Assembly: GCA_018398585.1 (NCBI GenBank)
Contig: JAGTTD010000001.1
Coordinates: 22,027,750-22,091,749, forward strand
DNA from: Simmondsia chinensis
Lineage: Eukaryota; Streptophyta; Magnoliopsida; Caryophyllales; Simmondsiaceae
Direction: 5' to 3'
Length of the DNA: 64,000 bases
Of this stretch, positions 10,630 through 20,742 are shown piece by piece. The notes below the pieces were generated by a model. That model saw nothing but the letters and a program-made list of their open reading frames with translations, had not been told where the DNA came from and did no database searches. The position numbers were made by a program, and so were the translations under genes. Position 1 is the stretch's first letter. The number at the start of each line of letters is the position of its first letter.

Positions 10630-11640
10630 TCAATTAATGTTGCCTTGTTCTTACACCTTGAGAGGGATCACCAATTATTTGACTTGTTGGGTGATCGCTC
10701 AAGAATTTCCAATCTCGTGGCAAGCCTTCCTTTTTGGATTCTACATTTTGGTTATCTCCTTTACGTTCATCCATTGGAGCTTTGAGTTTATCCGTTTCTT
10801 GCTCGTAGAATGAGGGTGAGATGTTTATTGGTTTGATTACTACATCATCATCATCAAAAGATATTCTAGGAAATAAGACATTTGAGACATTAGTTTCATC
10901 AAAAACCACATGTATAGACTCTTCTAGAACCTTTGCCATTTTATACAGACTCTATATGCTTTCCTAGTTAGGGAATATTAATAAAAATACCTTTATCTAC
11001 TAGTGGATCAAATTTACCAAGGTTTATTTTGCCATTGTTGTGAATGAAGCATTTGCACCCAAAAGAATTGAAATATGCAATATTTGGTTTTCTACCTTTG
11101 TAAAGTTAGTACGGTGTTTTCTTCAAAATAGGCCTTATTAGAGCTTGATTTAAGATATAGCAAGCAGTGCTAACGGCTTCGGCCCAAAATGATTTTGGCA
11201 AACTATTTTCATCAAGCATGGTTCTTGCCATCTCTTCAAGAGTTCTATTTTTCCTTTCAACCACTCCATTTTGTTGAGGAGTTCTAGGTGCCAAAAAATT
11301 ATTGTCAATTCCGAAGTTATCACAATAATTTTCAAAATCGTCATTTCAAATTCTCTTCCACGATCACTTCTAACTGAAATAATTTTCAATTCATTTTCAT
11401 TTTGCATCTTTTTGCAAAACTTTTCAAATTTATCAAATGCTTTGCTCTCTTGAGAAATATGCACCAAGTAAAACGGGAGTAATCATTAACAATTACAAGT
11501 TCATATCACTTTCCACCATGGCCTAAAGGACCAAACAAGTCTATATGTGAGCGTTCAAGATGCCTTGATGTTGAAACTACATTATTAGGTTTGAATGAAG
11601 ATTTAGTTTGTTTGCCATATTGACACGCATCACAAATATG
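10630..11640 (-). pseudogene. Integrase of the Sirevirus
   Basis: Minus strand. Segments 11467-11150 and 11294-11106 contain the integrase core: an RSDRGREFE catalytic-Asp segment, then APRTPQQNGVVERKNRTLEEMARTML with the catalytic Glu of the DDE triad, and the FWAEAVSTACYILN segment. A frameshift separates the two. Below 11105 the C-terminal region YFxxFGCKCFIHNNG is readable, and an acidic extension (10939-10634) leads to RT. The upstream HHCC region around 11640 is degraded. It would insert element DNA into the chromosome. Confidence 0.82.
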
Positions 11641-11989
11641 ATCTTTTTAACAAATTAGCTTTGGTAATCCACTAACAAGATCTGTTTTTGAAAGTTTTAA
11701 AATCAAGTCCATACTAGCATGTCCAAATCTTTAATGCCAAATCCTAGAACCATTTTCATCCAAGACACTAAAGCACTTTATGAATCTACACAATCAAGAT
11801 CAATCATATAGGCATTTTTAAATCCTAATTGATGAAGTAATATTCATTCATTTAAGCACGAGTCACTACATATTTAGATGACTCAAGATTGCACGCAATA
11901 AACTCTGTCAAATAGTAGACTAATGTTAAGAAAATTATACGTAAGAGCATAAGGAAGTAAACCATCATATATGCAATGAGAAGAGTGTC

Positions 11990-13250
11990 CTTGGTTTTAT
12001 AAAAGTGCTCATCTATTGTTCTTCGGTTACATGACCTGTGAAACTACTATGCGAACACCATTTTTGACTTTTCTTCTACAACTTCAAGCATACCTACATA
12101 ACTTGACAATTATTTGGTACCCAAATCTTCTTGGGTCCTTTGTTGTTAGTCTTGTCCTTTGGTGGTCGAGATCCCTTTGGAACCTAAACCACCTTGATTT
12201 TTCTCAAATACTTTTTAAAAGGACATTGATGCACAATATGCCCACGATCACCTCAATAATGATGTCTTATAGAGCTTATTCATGTTGAGGAGGCTTGACG
12301 AAAAGTATATTCATTTTTTTTTCTTTCGAGCATTTCCCCTATAACCAATTCCCTCTTTATTGTAAGTGGGTCTTTGATAAGAGAGTATGCTTTCAAGTGT
12401 TTCTTGACCCTTGAGAAACTTACTTAAAATTTGTGAGAGTTCCACTTGTTCTTTTGAAAGACTCGTTCTCTTAAAGTAATAATTAATCTTCCTTAGATTC
12501 TTCATTTTTACTTTCATTTGAAATGAACCTTTCTTCCTAGAATTGCTTCTCATTAATCAATGTTTCAGCTTGATCATTTAACGACTCTGCTTTTGCTTTC
12601 AAAGATTTATTTTCAAGCTTAAACACTAAACATTATTTTGACTCTTTTTGTAGCTCATTTTCTTAGAAGAGTATTTGTTTCTCAATTTTTCAAATGCACC
12701 ACATGATTCATGAAAACTATCCATGAGTTCATTATAAGATAAATCATTTACCTCATCTTCTTCAAATTCTTCTTCCTCTTCATATTTAATGGCCGTGAGA
12801 TATGAATCCACTTGCTCCTATTCCCTTGTATGAGGGGATTATTCATTGGACTCTCTTCCAAATATGGCTTCCAGTTTGTTCCAAATCTCCTTTGCGGTCT
12901 TGCAACTTTTGACATGATTAAACTGATTGGGAGTAATAGCACATAATAGTCGGAAGTGAGCTTTAGCATTTTTCTCAAGCTTTGTTTTGTCATGTTGAAT
13001 AAGCGCCTTTTCACATTCATCAAGAATTGCACTTCTTTACTCATTGAAGGAACAAAATCGCAATTTTTTTGTGATTAGCTACACGTCAGAATCAATAGAC
13101 ATAATAAAAAGTCTCATTCTAAGTTTCCAATAAAAAAAAGTTTTTACTGTCAAAAAGTGGAGGCTTCTCGGTTGATTGACCCTCGACCAAAATAGGCACA
13201 AAGGTTTCCATAAGGATCATTGTAAGTTTGTTAGTAAAAAAAAGAAAATG
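11990..13250 (-). pseudogene. gag: gag and protease remnant of the Sirevirus
   Basis: Minus strand. 13044-12748, across shifted frames, reads KALIQHDKTKLEKNAKAHF and CAITPNQFNHVKSCKTAKEIW, a UBN2-type copia gag core. 12811-12626 and 12553-12311 give the Glu-rich and coiled-coil-like C-terminal part (KGQETLESILSYQRPTYNKEGIGY). A zinc knuckle CHYC(stop)GDRGHIVHQC follows near 12265-12215. The protease is only a trace near 12060-12005 (FTGHVTE). The gag start is not identifiable. Confidence 0.75.
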
Positions 13251-13257
13251 AGTACTA

Positions 13258-13269
13258 GCTCTAATACCA
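13258..13269 (-). other. Primer-binding site of the Sirevirus (tRNA-iMet)
   Basis: On the minus strand TGGTATTAGAGC, 11 of 12 matches to the plant initiator-tRNA-Met primer-site consensus, a few bases after the LTR end. Confidence 0.85.
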
Positions 13270-13271
13270 AT

Positions 13272-14728
13272 CGAAGGGCCAAAGAGCAACCAAAGAGGGG
13301 GTGAATTAGGTGCTTTTGTGATAAAATGAAAAATCAAACTTTAATAGCAAAAATATGATTTAAAAGAAAAATAATAAATGCAAAATATAAAAAGTAAATG
13401 AAAGAATAAGAAGATACATAATGATTTTTATAGTGGTTCACTTCCAACCCGGAAGCTAGTCGACTCCTCGAGTGACTACACTTCATCACTTGAGCCTTTA
13501 ACTAAGCTTGATGATCTTTTCTAAAACTAAGCTCAGGATCCAACCTTTACAAATGGTCTTTTTTTACATAAGCTCAAGACCTAACCTTTACAATTGATTC
13601 TTTTATAACAATAGGCTAAGGATCCAACCTTTATAATAAGAAATTGAAATAAAGCATTGAATAATTAAAGCGCTAAAACTCTTCAATCTTTCAAGTGTGA
13701 ATTAACAATATATCAAGTTTAGCCAGAGCTAAGGATATGCCAATTAAGCTTATTTATCAATAATAAAGAGAACTGGTGATGCTTAAGAAAAACTTTAAGC
13801 GAAAACTCCAATTTAAAATGTTAAAGCACAAGAGAGTAAGAGCCTTCTATCAATGAAAGTTTAGAGAGTATTGGATGATTTAAACCAAAGCATTCAAGCC
13901 TTGTTTATAGGCAAATGAGAGCCTAGGGGATGTTCAAAATGTAAATAAAAATATTATGGAAGAAATTAAGTCAAAAGTATCCATTTGGAGCCTTTTCTGG
14001 GCTGTGTATCAAGACACAGCAGCTTAAGAGGGCTGCTGTATGTCTGTGTGTCAACACATGCTATCTGTGTGTCGACACTTATCATGCTTGAGTGGATTTG
14101 AATGTTTTTGACCATTTAGCATGATTGATCGATTTATTGCCATATTAGTTAAGCAAAATTGATTGATTGGTTGATTACCATATTATCTTAATTTTTGAAT
14201 TAATTTCCATAATTTTGCTCATTCGTTTAAAATTTTGATTGATTTAATCAGGCTTAAAAATCACCATATTAAAACTAGATCTTGTTAGATTTAAGCATGC
14301 CTTTCATAATACCAATCTTGAAAAAATATTTTTATTGACAAGCTACATTGACTTGAATATTTTTCATATAAAAATTGGAAATCAAATTTCAAAAATAATT
14401 TTGTTAGAGCACCACATATCAATATTGAGATATTGACTGAATTGATATATCCCAATAACTAAGCCCTAGAAAATAAAAAATAAATAACATAAAGCCCTTG
14501 AACTCGGATCTCCTTCTCTTCAATTTGGATGAGTCTTTTCTTCAACTTTCATCTCTTTTGCTCTTGATAAATCATCTTAGAAAGCTTGGTATCACCACAA
14601 TTAGTCTTGATTTTTCCTAGCTTTCTTATGAGTCACTTTCAAAAGATATTAGAATAATTTAAACATGATTACTCACTAAATGATTGTTATTATCAAAATT
14701 ACAATATAAATGGCCCTTAGGGCCAACA
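13272..14728 (-). repeat. 5' LTR of the Sirevirus
   Basis: About 1457 bp. The minus-strand start is TGTTGGCCC at 14728 and the end lies next to the primer site at 13272. The distal ~800 bp align throughout with the 3' LTR (7352-8149), including the GTGTCGACAC palindrome at 14069-14078. The terminal bases at 13272 read TCG rather than the canonical CA. The base run adjoining 14728 is TTTTT; no partner copy survives. Confidence 0.82.
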
Positions 14729-15241
14729 TTTTTGACTACAATAGAGTCACTTATATGTAAAAACTAAATAATGGTAGCCCCCTATTTTCACAGCACTTTT
14801 ACCGTACGTTTTGCTACCAAACTCCTTTAGCGCATGAATGATCAATGAACATTCCCTTTATCTGGTACTCGTGCGTATTTCTTGAAGCCCACTTTTGCAT
14901 TTTTAGCTGAAGTCTCATCTAGATACTCCATGTTCCTGTTGATTTTGGTGCCCACGCTGAGATCGCACTCCAAGTAACTGTCTTGAGTTTGAAAATCAAC
15001 TTTCTTACAACCTTCTTTGAAGTCCCTTGAATTTGAGCTCCCTTTACCCTTCAACAATCTTGAGCCTCGAGTGGCTGATACCCTTGTTAGGGGGATAAAC
15101 TCCTCATGACGCTAGCCTCGAGACGCCGTTATCTCAATACCTGGCGGTCTGATTCTCTTCGAGGAGGATCTCACATGATAAGCACGTGGCTCTTTGCCAA
15201 AAATAGCATCGTCCCAGCTCCCTCGAAATTAGGGTGTAACA
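14729..15241 (-). repeat. Tat LTR, truncated by the Sirevirus
   Basis: The minus strand starts TGTTACACCCTAATTTCG at 15241 and aligns with the T3 LTR from 58834 (CACCCTAATTTTGA) and with the split Tat LTR from 48933. It is cut at 14729 by the Sirevirus LTR, so only the first ~510 of ~1350 bp remain, and the part around the expected TATA box and U5 is gone. A polypurine tract lies directly upstream (15242-15256), so it was originally a 3' LTR. Confidence 0.8.
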
Positions 15242-15256
15242 AATGCCCCCCTTTTA
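15242..15256 (-). other. Polypurine tract of Tat
   Basis: Minus strand TAAAAGGGGGGCATT immediately before the LTR start; the equivalent at 48934-48948 reads TAAAAGGGGGCATT. This is where plus-strand DNA synthesis would be primed. Confidence 0.75.
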
Positions 15257-15370
15257 GCCATTGCTAAATTAAAATTTACAACGACTAAAAAGCTACTTAA
15301 TTTGACCCTTAATGGCTACAGGGAGCTCGAGAGAACACTGTTTGACATTTTCTCTTCTTTCCCTCATGTC

Positions 15371-15740
15371 TATAAGTATGAAAGTTAGGGCTCCGAATTT
15401 TCACTATCTTTGCTCTATGATCTCTCTTTGTTGTCATCAAGCACTGCGAAAACCCTTTCTCTCCATTCTTGAATCAATGATTCTGGTTGCTTTAATCTAT
15501 TCCCAGTTCCATTGAACCAAGCAAAGATGGCTCAAATCCCTCCTTCTCTGCCCCCATACCTCAGGCCAACAGCCCTATCGAGTAATTGGTGCATCCGGTT
15601 CAATCAAACACTTTAATGGTCTCTTATAGAATTCAAAGCCCTATTGATTTTAATGACATCAAGGAGGATCATTCTTGTATCACATAGAATGATCCTTCTT
15701 CAATATTCGCACCCTGTGCCCTAGGGCCAATCTTTGACCC
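15371..15740 (+). pseudogene. Tat antisense ORF remnant with TATA box
   Basis: Plus strand, antisense to the Tat element. TATAAGTATG at 15371 is followed 156 bases later by an ATG (15527) opening MAQIPPSLPPY, matching MAQISFLVYAP in the longer copy at 49230. After frame breaks, a RIQSPIDFNDIKED-like stretch aligns with VIQSPIDLITIEED. The rest of the ORF is deleted: at about 15740 the sequence passes straight into the end of the neighbouring Tat LTR. Confidence 0.6.
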
Positions 15741-15743
15741 TTC

Positions 15744-16318
15744 TGTTTGCTTTATTTGATTTGTAATTAAGTGTGAAGTGGTTGCCATAAAATGATAACA
15801 AAATAAATGTGCAAAAGGGACTCACCGCGACTAGGGAGTGAGCATAAATTTGAACAATACTTCTTTGACCTCAACTACTCACTATTTTCAGCAAAAAGGT
15901 TGTAATATTTTGGGGTATCTGACTTCAGTTATATTGTAAGTTATACTTATGCTTTAATTAAGAAGACTTGGTTAAATGTTTTTATGGATTTTTTAATATA
16001 TAAGTTCACAGAAAATGAAAGGATATGGACCTAAATTAAGTGGCAGTTTTAGTGACAGAGCAGTGCCCACAGACACCTTTCCTTGTGCAGTTAAAAGTTA
16101 GGAGCTAGGGTGAAGACAAACCCACGAGCTCAGCAGTCCACTTATAAGCCTGAGTCAATCAAGTTTTTAAGCCTGGCACCCTTGACTTATAATAACTCGA
16201 ATGAGTTTAGGTTGTACAAGATTAAGGTGGAGCAAACTATATTTAGGTTAATGGTTTAGGACCAACATAATCAAGGTCAAGCATTGGCCATCAAAGCCTA
16301 ATTAATGGCACAAGCCTA
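15744..16318 (-). repeat. Tat LTR, U5-side part (split by C1)
   Basis: The minus strand continues the LTR that begins at 48933 and was split by copia C1. It contains the CTCAGGCTTATAAGTGG region, the CTCCCTAGTCGCGGTGAGTCCC segment and the end GCAAACA, all colinear with 59640-60162 of the plus-strand Tat LTR. The five bases 16314-16318 (GCCTA) pair with 47988-47992 (ACCTA) as the C1 target duplication, with one mismatch. No primer site follows; the internal region is deleted at 15743. Confidence 0.8.
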
Positions 16319-18558
16319 TGTTAGGAGTAGTGTCCCGAACTCTAGATTTATTCTGTTAATATGACATTATTAATGAATAAAATTGAAGTTCTAGTCGTGT
16401 CCTTATTAATTTTGTGTAAGCGAGCATTTATACTGCATGTGATTTTCTTTAAGTATCGTCAATGAGATGGACAGATTCCTCATATTACATTTTACATGTT
16501 TGTTCTAAGTGGATAATGAGATTACGCCATAGATAGACTTGGAACAAATGGTATGGAATGTTATTTGAATAACTCATGGTCGATGATGAGCTTGGGTTAC
16601 TTGTCTGTTAAGACCATGACTTAACACTTCAGATAACTTGTCTTGGTCTTGTGGATGGTGATCCAAAAGTGTTAGGTTGGTGTGTTTAATAAGATTGACA
16701 CACTGAGTTAGACCTTGTAGATTACTTGTTTCTAAACTACTATCGGAGATGAGTGATTCAGGTTATACTATTTGAATGACGATTCTAAATCATGAGAGTA
16801 TTATGGACTTGTGCATGGAGTGTTAGTTACTTTGGTGTACTATAAGTAAGGTCTAAATGTATTACTGAATTTTCATGTACACTGGGTAGCGCCGTGAAGT
16901 GTGACAAGGATTAAGTATTCAATACGGAATCTGTAATCTCTTATGAGGTATAGATGTTCCCTTAGTTGATTCACAAGTATTTGAACAATTCGAAAACTTT
17001 GGCCAAAGTATTCCATGTGTTTGACATTTAGAATTTATAATGTGAACATGTTCAAGTGTAAATGAATTATTCAGTGAAGGGCGAGTTGGTAACTAGTGAA
17101 GAAGTTGCGAGAAGGATAATTGTAGTAGTTATCAATCCAGTCTACTTCTAAAATATCGAATAAATAATTTAAGTCTACACTGTAGTAAGATTTATTTAGT
17201 GGAATTAAATCTCATTAAATGGTAATTAAATTATATCATGAGATGGTTAATTTAACCCATTTAGAGCTAGATTTAAATTGTTCCTAAAGTCCCTGCATAA
17301 GCCTCTGTATTTATTGTCATCGAAAAAATATTAAAGAATTCATGAGATGAATTATTTATTCAAGAGATGAGTACATTTAAATTTGCCAAACATAATTTAT
17401 GAGATGACTAAAAGTTGAAAATTATGAAAAAAATAATTTTTGAAATTAAACTTTATAAGACTAATTTTTACATGTGGAAAACAAAGCAAAAAAAAGGCAA
17501 AATCGGGTCGCAATCCACGTGCTACTGAACAGACCAATCGGCGCGCAACATGTGATGGTCCCTCGCTGGCGATCCATGTCTTTGGGCACGGACCAACCAG
17601 AGTGTGCCATGTGGCACGCATTGGCAAGTGCCTAACAGTAGCTATCGCGCAGACCAATAGAATTGCGACACGTCGCAAGCGGTTTGTGGCCGAAGCACAC
17701 GATTTGTAGCTATTGCGTTTTAACTGTTTATTTGAATTAAACGCTTCATTTTTTTTGTTTTGCTCAGCAAATCGCATATCGAAGTTTTTTATATTTTTCA
17801 CTCCGGTATACTACTATAAATAGAGCTACCTGTTTCATTGTTTGGCATTGAATTAAAAATAAGGATCTTAAAAAGTATTGACTTTCGGGGACCAAAATTG
17901 GAGAGAAAAAATTTCGGTTGAAATTTTTCTTTCCTTAATTCAATAGTTTTTGGATCCCACCCTCTGGGTAGTTCAAGGACATTGCGTAGAAGACCGCTGG
18001 ATCTCGGTTTTCTCGGCTGTCTTGAAGTTCGCTATTATTCTGGAATTCTTTCTAGTTTCTTTAATTGGAGCAAATCCACGTATGTTCTTCTTTCCTTCTG
18101 TTTTAAATTTTTTGCTTTTAGCTTCTCTTATTATGCCTGGCATAAGTTCATGTTATTATTTTGAATGTATTAGAGTACGGGCCTGTAGATTTAAATAAGG
18201 AATTTAAATTTATAGATTTAAAATTAGGAATTTTAAATCAACCTTAGGTTTGAAATTAAGAATTTTAAACCCTTCCGCTGCTTTAACATAATTAAATTAG
18301 GGAGGATTTTTGAAATCCATCCCAACAATTGGTATTAAAGCAAAGGAATATATAGAGATAACCCTATTCTCGGGAACTCTCGCACGTGAGGTGTCACGAA
18401 GTGTGACTCTTCGACCGAGGGCTTAAGTAGTGAGAGGGGTCTCCTACGCTGAGTGCTCTGATAAGTGCACTTGGTTGTGACCACAGTCGGAGGACTGTAA
18501 ACCCAACAATTAGCATCAGAGTTAGATTAATTAGTTACTAGGTTAATTATTCTCAACA
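16319..18558 (+). repeat. 5' LTR of C1
   Basis: 2240 bp, TGTTAGGAGT...CTCAACA. It aligns along its whole length with 45746-47987. Over the first ~105 bases I count about 13 differences, so the copy is old. The last ~230 bp carry two extra primer-site-like sequences and correspond to material absent from the 1913-bp LTR of C3. Confidence 0.9.
17529..17824 (+). promoter_or_regulatory. C1 LTR promoter: CCAAT/ACGTG modules, USE-like box, TATA
   Basis: A G+C-rich stretch, unlike its A+T-rich surroundings, holds three modules about 61 bases apart. Each starts ACCAAT or ACCAAC and carries an ATGTG/ACGTC-type core (17531, 17592, 17653). A degenerate snRNA upstream element ATCGCATATCG lies at 17771-17781, and TATAAATAGA at 17815-17824, 33 bases further on. 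The same order and spacing occur in every LTR of this family in the window. Transcription by Pol II from about 30 bases after the TATA box is expected, not shown. Confidence 0.65.
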
Positions 18559-18560
18559 AT

Positions 18561-18572
18561 TGGTATTAGAGC
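18561..18572 (+). other. Primer-binding site of C1 (tRNA-iMet)
   Basis: TGGTATTAGAGC, 11 of 12 matches to the consensus, two bases after the LTR end. It is chosen over the two upstream look-alikes (18330, 18511) because the C1 3' LTR ends at the matching CCAACA (47987). Confidence 0.8.
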
Positions 18573-19161
18573 CGGCCTCTGATTACATTCATATTATTTG
18601 TTAATTCATTGTTTAAAATAGTGATTTAAATTGTATAAATCGTTTATGAATTAATAGTTAATTATATAGTTTAAAGCATTGATTTAAATTGTTTAAATCA
18701 TTAATGAATTATTAGTTAATTCAGATTTGTCAATTCATGAAATAACATTCATATTATTTATGTGATGAGATTGTGCATATTTAATCATGATTTTTGAAAT
18801 TGGATAAAATTGATCTAAGAAGATTACATTCAATTAATTTTTACAAAATCGTATAAAGTTAATTTAATGAGATTAGATTCAATTATTTTCATGAAATCGG
18901 ATAAAACTGATCTAATAAGATTAGATTCAATTATTTTAAATTAAATATTTTAATTAAAAAATAAAATAAAATAAAAATTTTTCTGACGCTAATTTCTCTA
19001 AGTTAAAAAAAAATTTAAGGACATGTAGACGTCAGTACTAGTTTACATAATTATTGTAAATTAATTTTGATTAATTAATTTAAATTTTGGAATGAGATTC
19101 TTAATAAATTATGAGATAATCTAAGATGTAAGATGGTATTGTTTTAAATAAAAATTAATTT
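18573..19161 (+). other. C1 leader, first part
   Basis: Non-coding, A+T-rich leader between primer site and gag. It contains near-duplicate runs (ATAAAACTGATCTAATAAGATTAGATTCAATT type) and the first member of the hairpin array (19091-19130). Interrupted after 19161 by Athila D; 19162-19166 (ATAGT) and 42399-42403 (ATATT) are the target duplication, one mismatch. The leader resumes at 42404. Confidence 0.75.
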
Positions 19162-19166
19162 ATAGT

Positions 19167-20742
19167 TGATGCCTACTTCGTGTTTGCTTAGCAAGTGCAC
19201 TAAGTCGTATCAAGTACTACAGAGTGAGTAGAGTATCGTTCCCACGAGAATTGATTATTAAGTGAGTACCGAAATTGGTAGCTTTAGACTATTTGAAAGA
19301 CCGAAATTGTAGTTTTTGAGCTGAAACAAACAAAATAAAAAGAACTAAATTAGGTTATTCATTTTATTAAAAGGTTTTCTAATTTTTGATGATTTTTTTG
19401 ATTTAATAAGATTCAAGGCATCCGATTTCACCTAGTTGCATCAATACACCTTTCTATTCTAAATATTCAAGTCGTTATTACATGTTGATGGTCGAAAATC
19501 CTAAATTACTATATATTCTCTCTTGAGCAACATTTAGCATGCTCTTTTACATATTAACTCATCAATCACTTGCATGAATTTAAATAAAAAAAGAGTTTTG
19601 AAGATCCGTGGTTTTCACTTAAGACCACACAAATCGTATTAATCTATCTCTAGCATTCACTCAATTTGTGGTGTCTATCACTTTAGCATTCGTCATAAAT
19701 CTCCACATTATGAATCATTATAGGCTTTGAATACTGATCAAGCCTTAAAAGCTCATGAAGAACAATAGTGAACAATCAAACAGCGCAATAAACAAACTTT
19801 GAATTAGAAAAGAGCGTATTTTTGGAAAGACAAAATTAGTTCATGGTAGACATAATACAAAGCAAAACTACAACAAAATTCATGAACTTTAAAGAAGAAA
19901 AGGACAGAAAGAACTTAAAAATGCAAAATTACAAACCAAACTTCTTCTTCCTCTTCTCGATTTTCCTCCCTTTCTCTTTACTTTCTATTTGGTTTTTTTG
20001 GTGGATGATATGCTAAAACACTTCCAGAAACTCCCTATTTATAGGACATAAGGTTGGGATTACTTAATTCAAAAAATATTGCAAGCTTAAAGCTCATTGC
20101 ACCACCTTGCTGCCATTACCGCCCAATTTTTGCAACTTGTTATTCTTGCTCAAATTTTTTTTTTTTTTTTTCCTACTTTGCACCACCCAAAATCAGTCTT
20201 GACATCATTATGAACATGTTATTGAAGTTTTCAAAGCATTCTTGCACTTGACTTGTTCATTTGGCCACCCATTTACACAAGTTGAAGTGAATTGTTCAAG
20301 CTTGTTGTTCATCCTATGCAAATTGCTGTTCTTGCTGTTTTTCTTCGATTTTTCCAGCTTTTCACCACCCAAATTCAAAATTTACATCAACATTGACATT
20401 TTAATGATTGATTAATCCATCCTTGCTCTTAATTTGTGCATTTTTTCAGCCCTTTTTGCAATTTGAAATGAATTGTGCATGTTCCTATTGTTCTTGTTGT
20501 AGTCATGTGATTTGATGTGTTTTACCCAACTTTTTGCTTTTGTTTGGTGTGTCTTTCATTCACTTTTTGATGTTGATGATAAAACATAGCAAGATTCAGC
20601 ACAAAATGAGTACTTTTGCAAGAAAATAGCAATAGGAGTGAAAAAGAGCAAAAGCGAGCAATAGTGATAAAAATTTGATGTATAATGGCTAGAAAATGAA
20701 CTAAAATGATATGAATAATTATATACTAAATTGAACTTATCA
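19167..20742 (-). repeat. 3' LTR of Athila D
   Basis: 1576 bp; minus-strand start TGATAAGTTCAATTTAG at 20742, end GGCATCA at 19167. Aligns with 27416-27490 plus 40850-42398. It contains a ~190-bp imperfect tandem repeat (20138-20500) built on CACCACCCAAA...TTGACATCA...CATCCTTGC. Confidence 0.88.

Larger units (their letters stand above)
7352..14728 (-). mobile_element. Ty1/copia Sirevirus-type element
   Basis: Minus strand: 5' LTR (14728-13272), tRNA-Met primer site, gag, protease remnant, integrase, RT, RNase H (copia order, integrase before RT), about 1 kb of non-coding 3' sequence, polypurine tract and truncated 3' LTR (8149-7352). LTR start TGTTGGCCCTAAGGGCC, the GTCATCATCAAA...GGGGGAGAT polypurine tract and gag wording (TPNQFNHVKSCKTAKEIW) are typical of the SIRE/Maximus group. 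It lies against a truncated Tat LTR at 14729. The distal ~650 bp of its 3' LTR is missing, so no target duplication can be tested. Confidence 0.85.

Noticed and set aside
17397..17801. 134-aa minus-strand ORF and the overlapping plus-strand 89-aa ORF
   Set aside because: Both are chance frames in the G+C-rich promoter part of the C1 LTR; the other LTR copies do not keep them.
18330..18341. TGGTATTAAAGC as the working primer site of C1
   Set aside because: The C1 3' LTR runs ~230 bp past the equivalent point and ends before the third site, so priming was from 18561.
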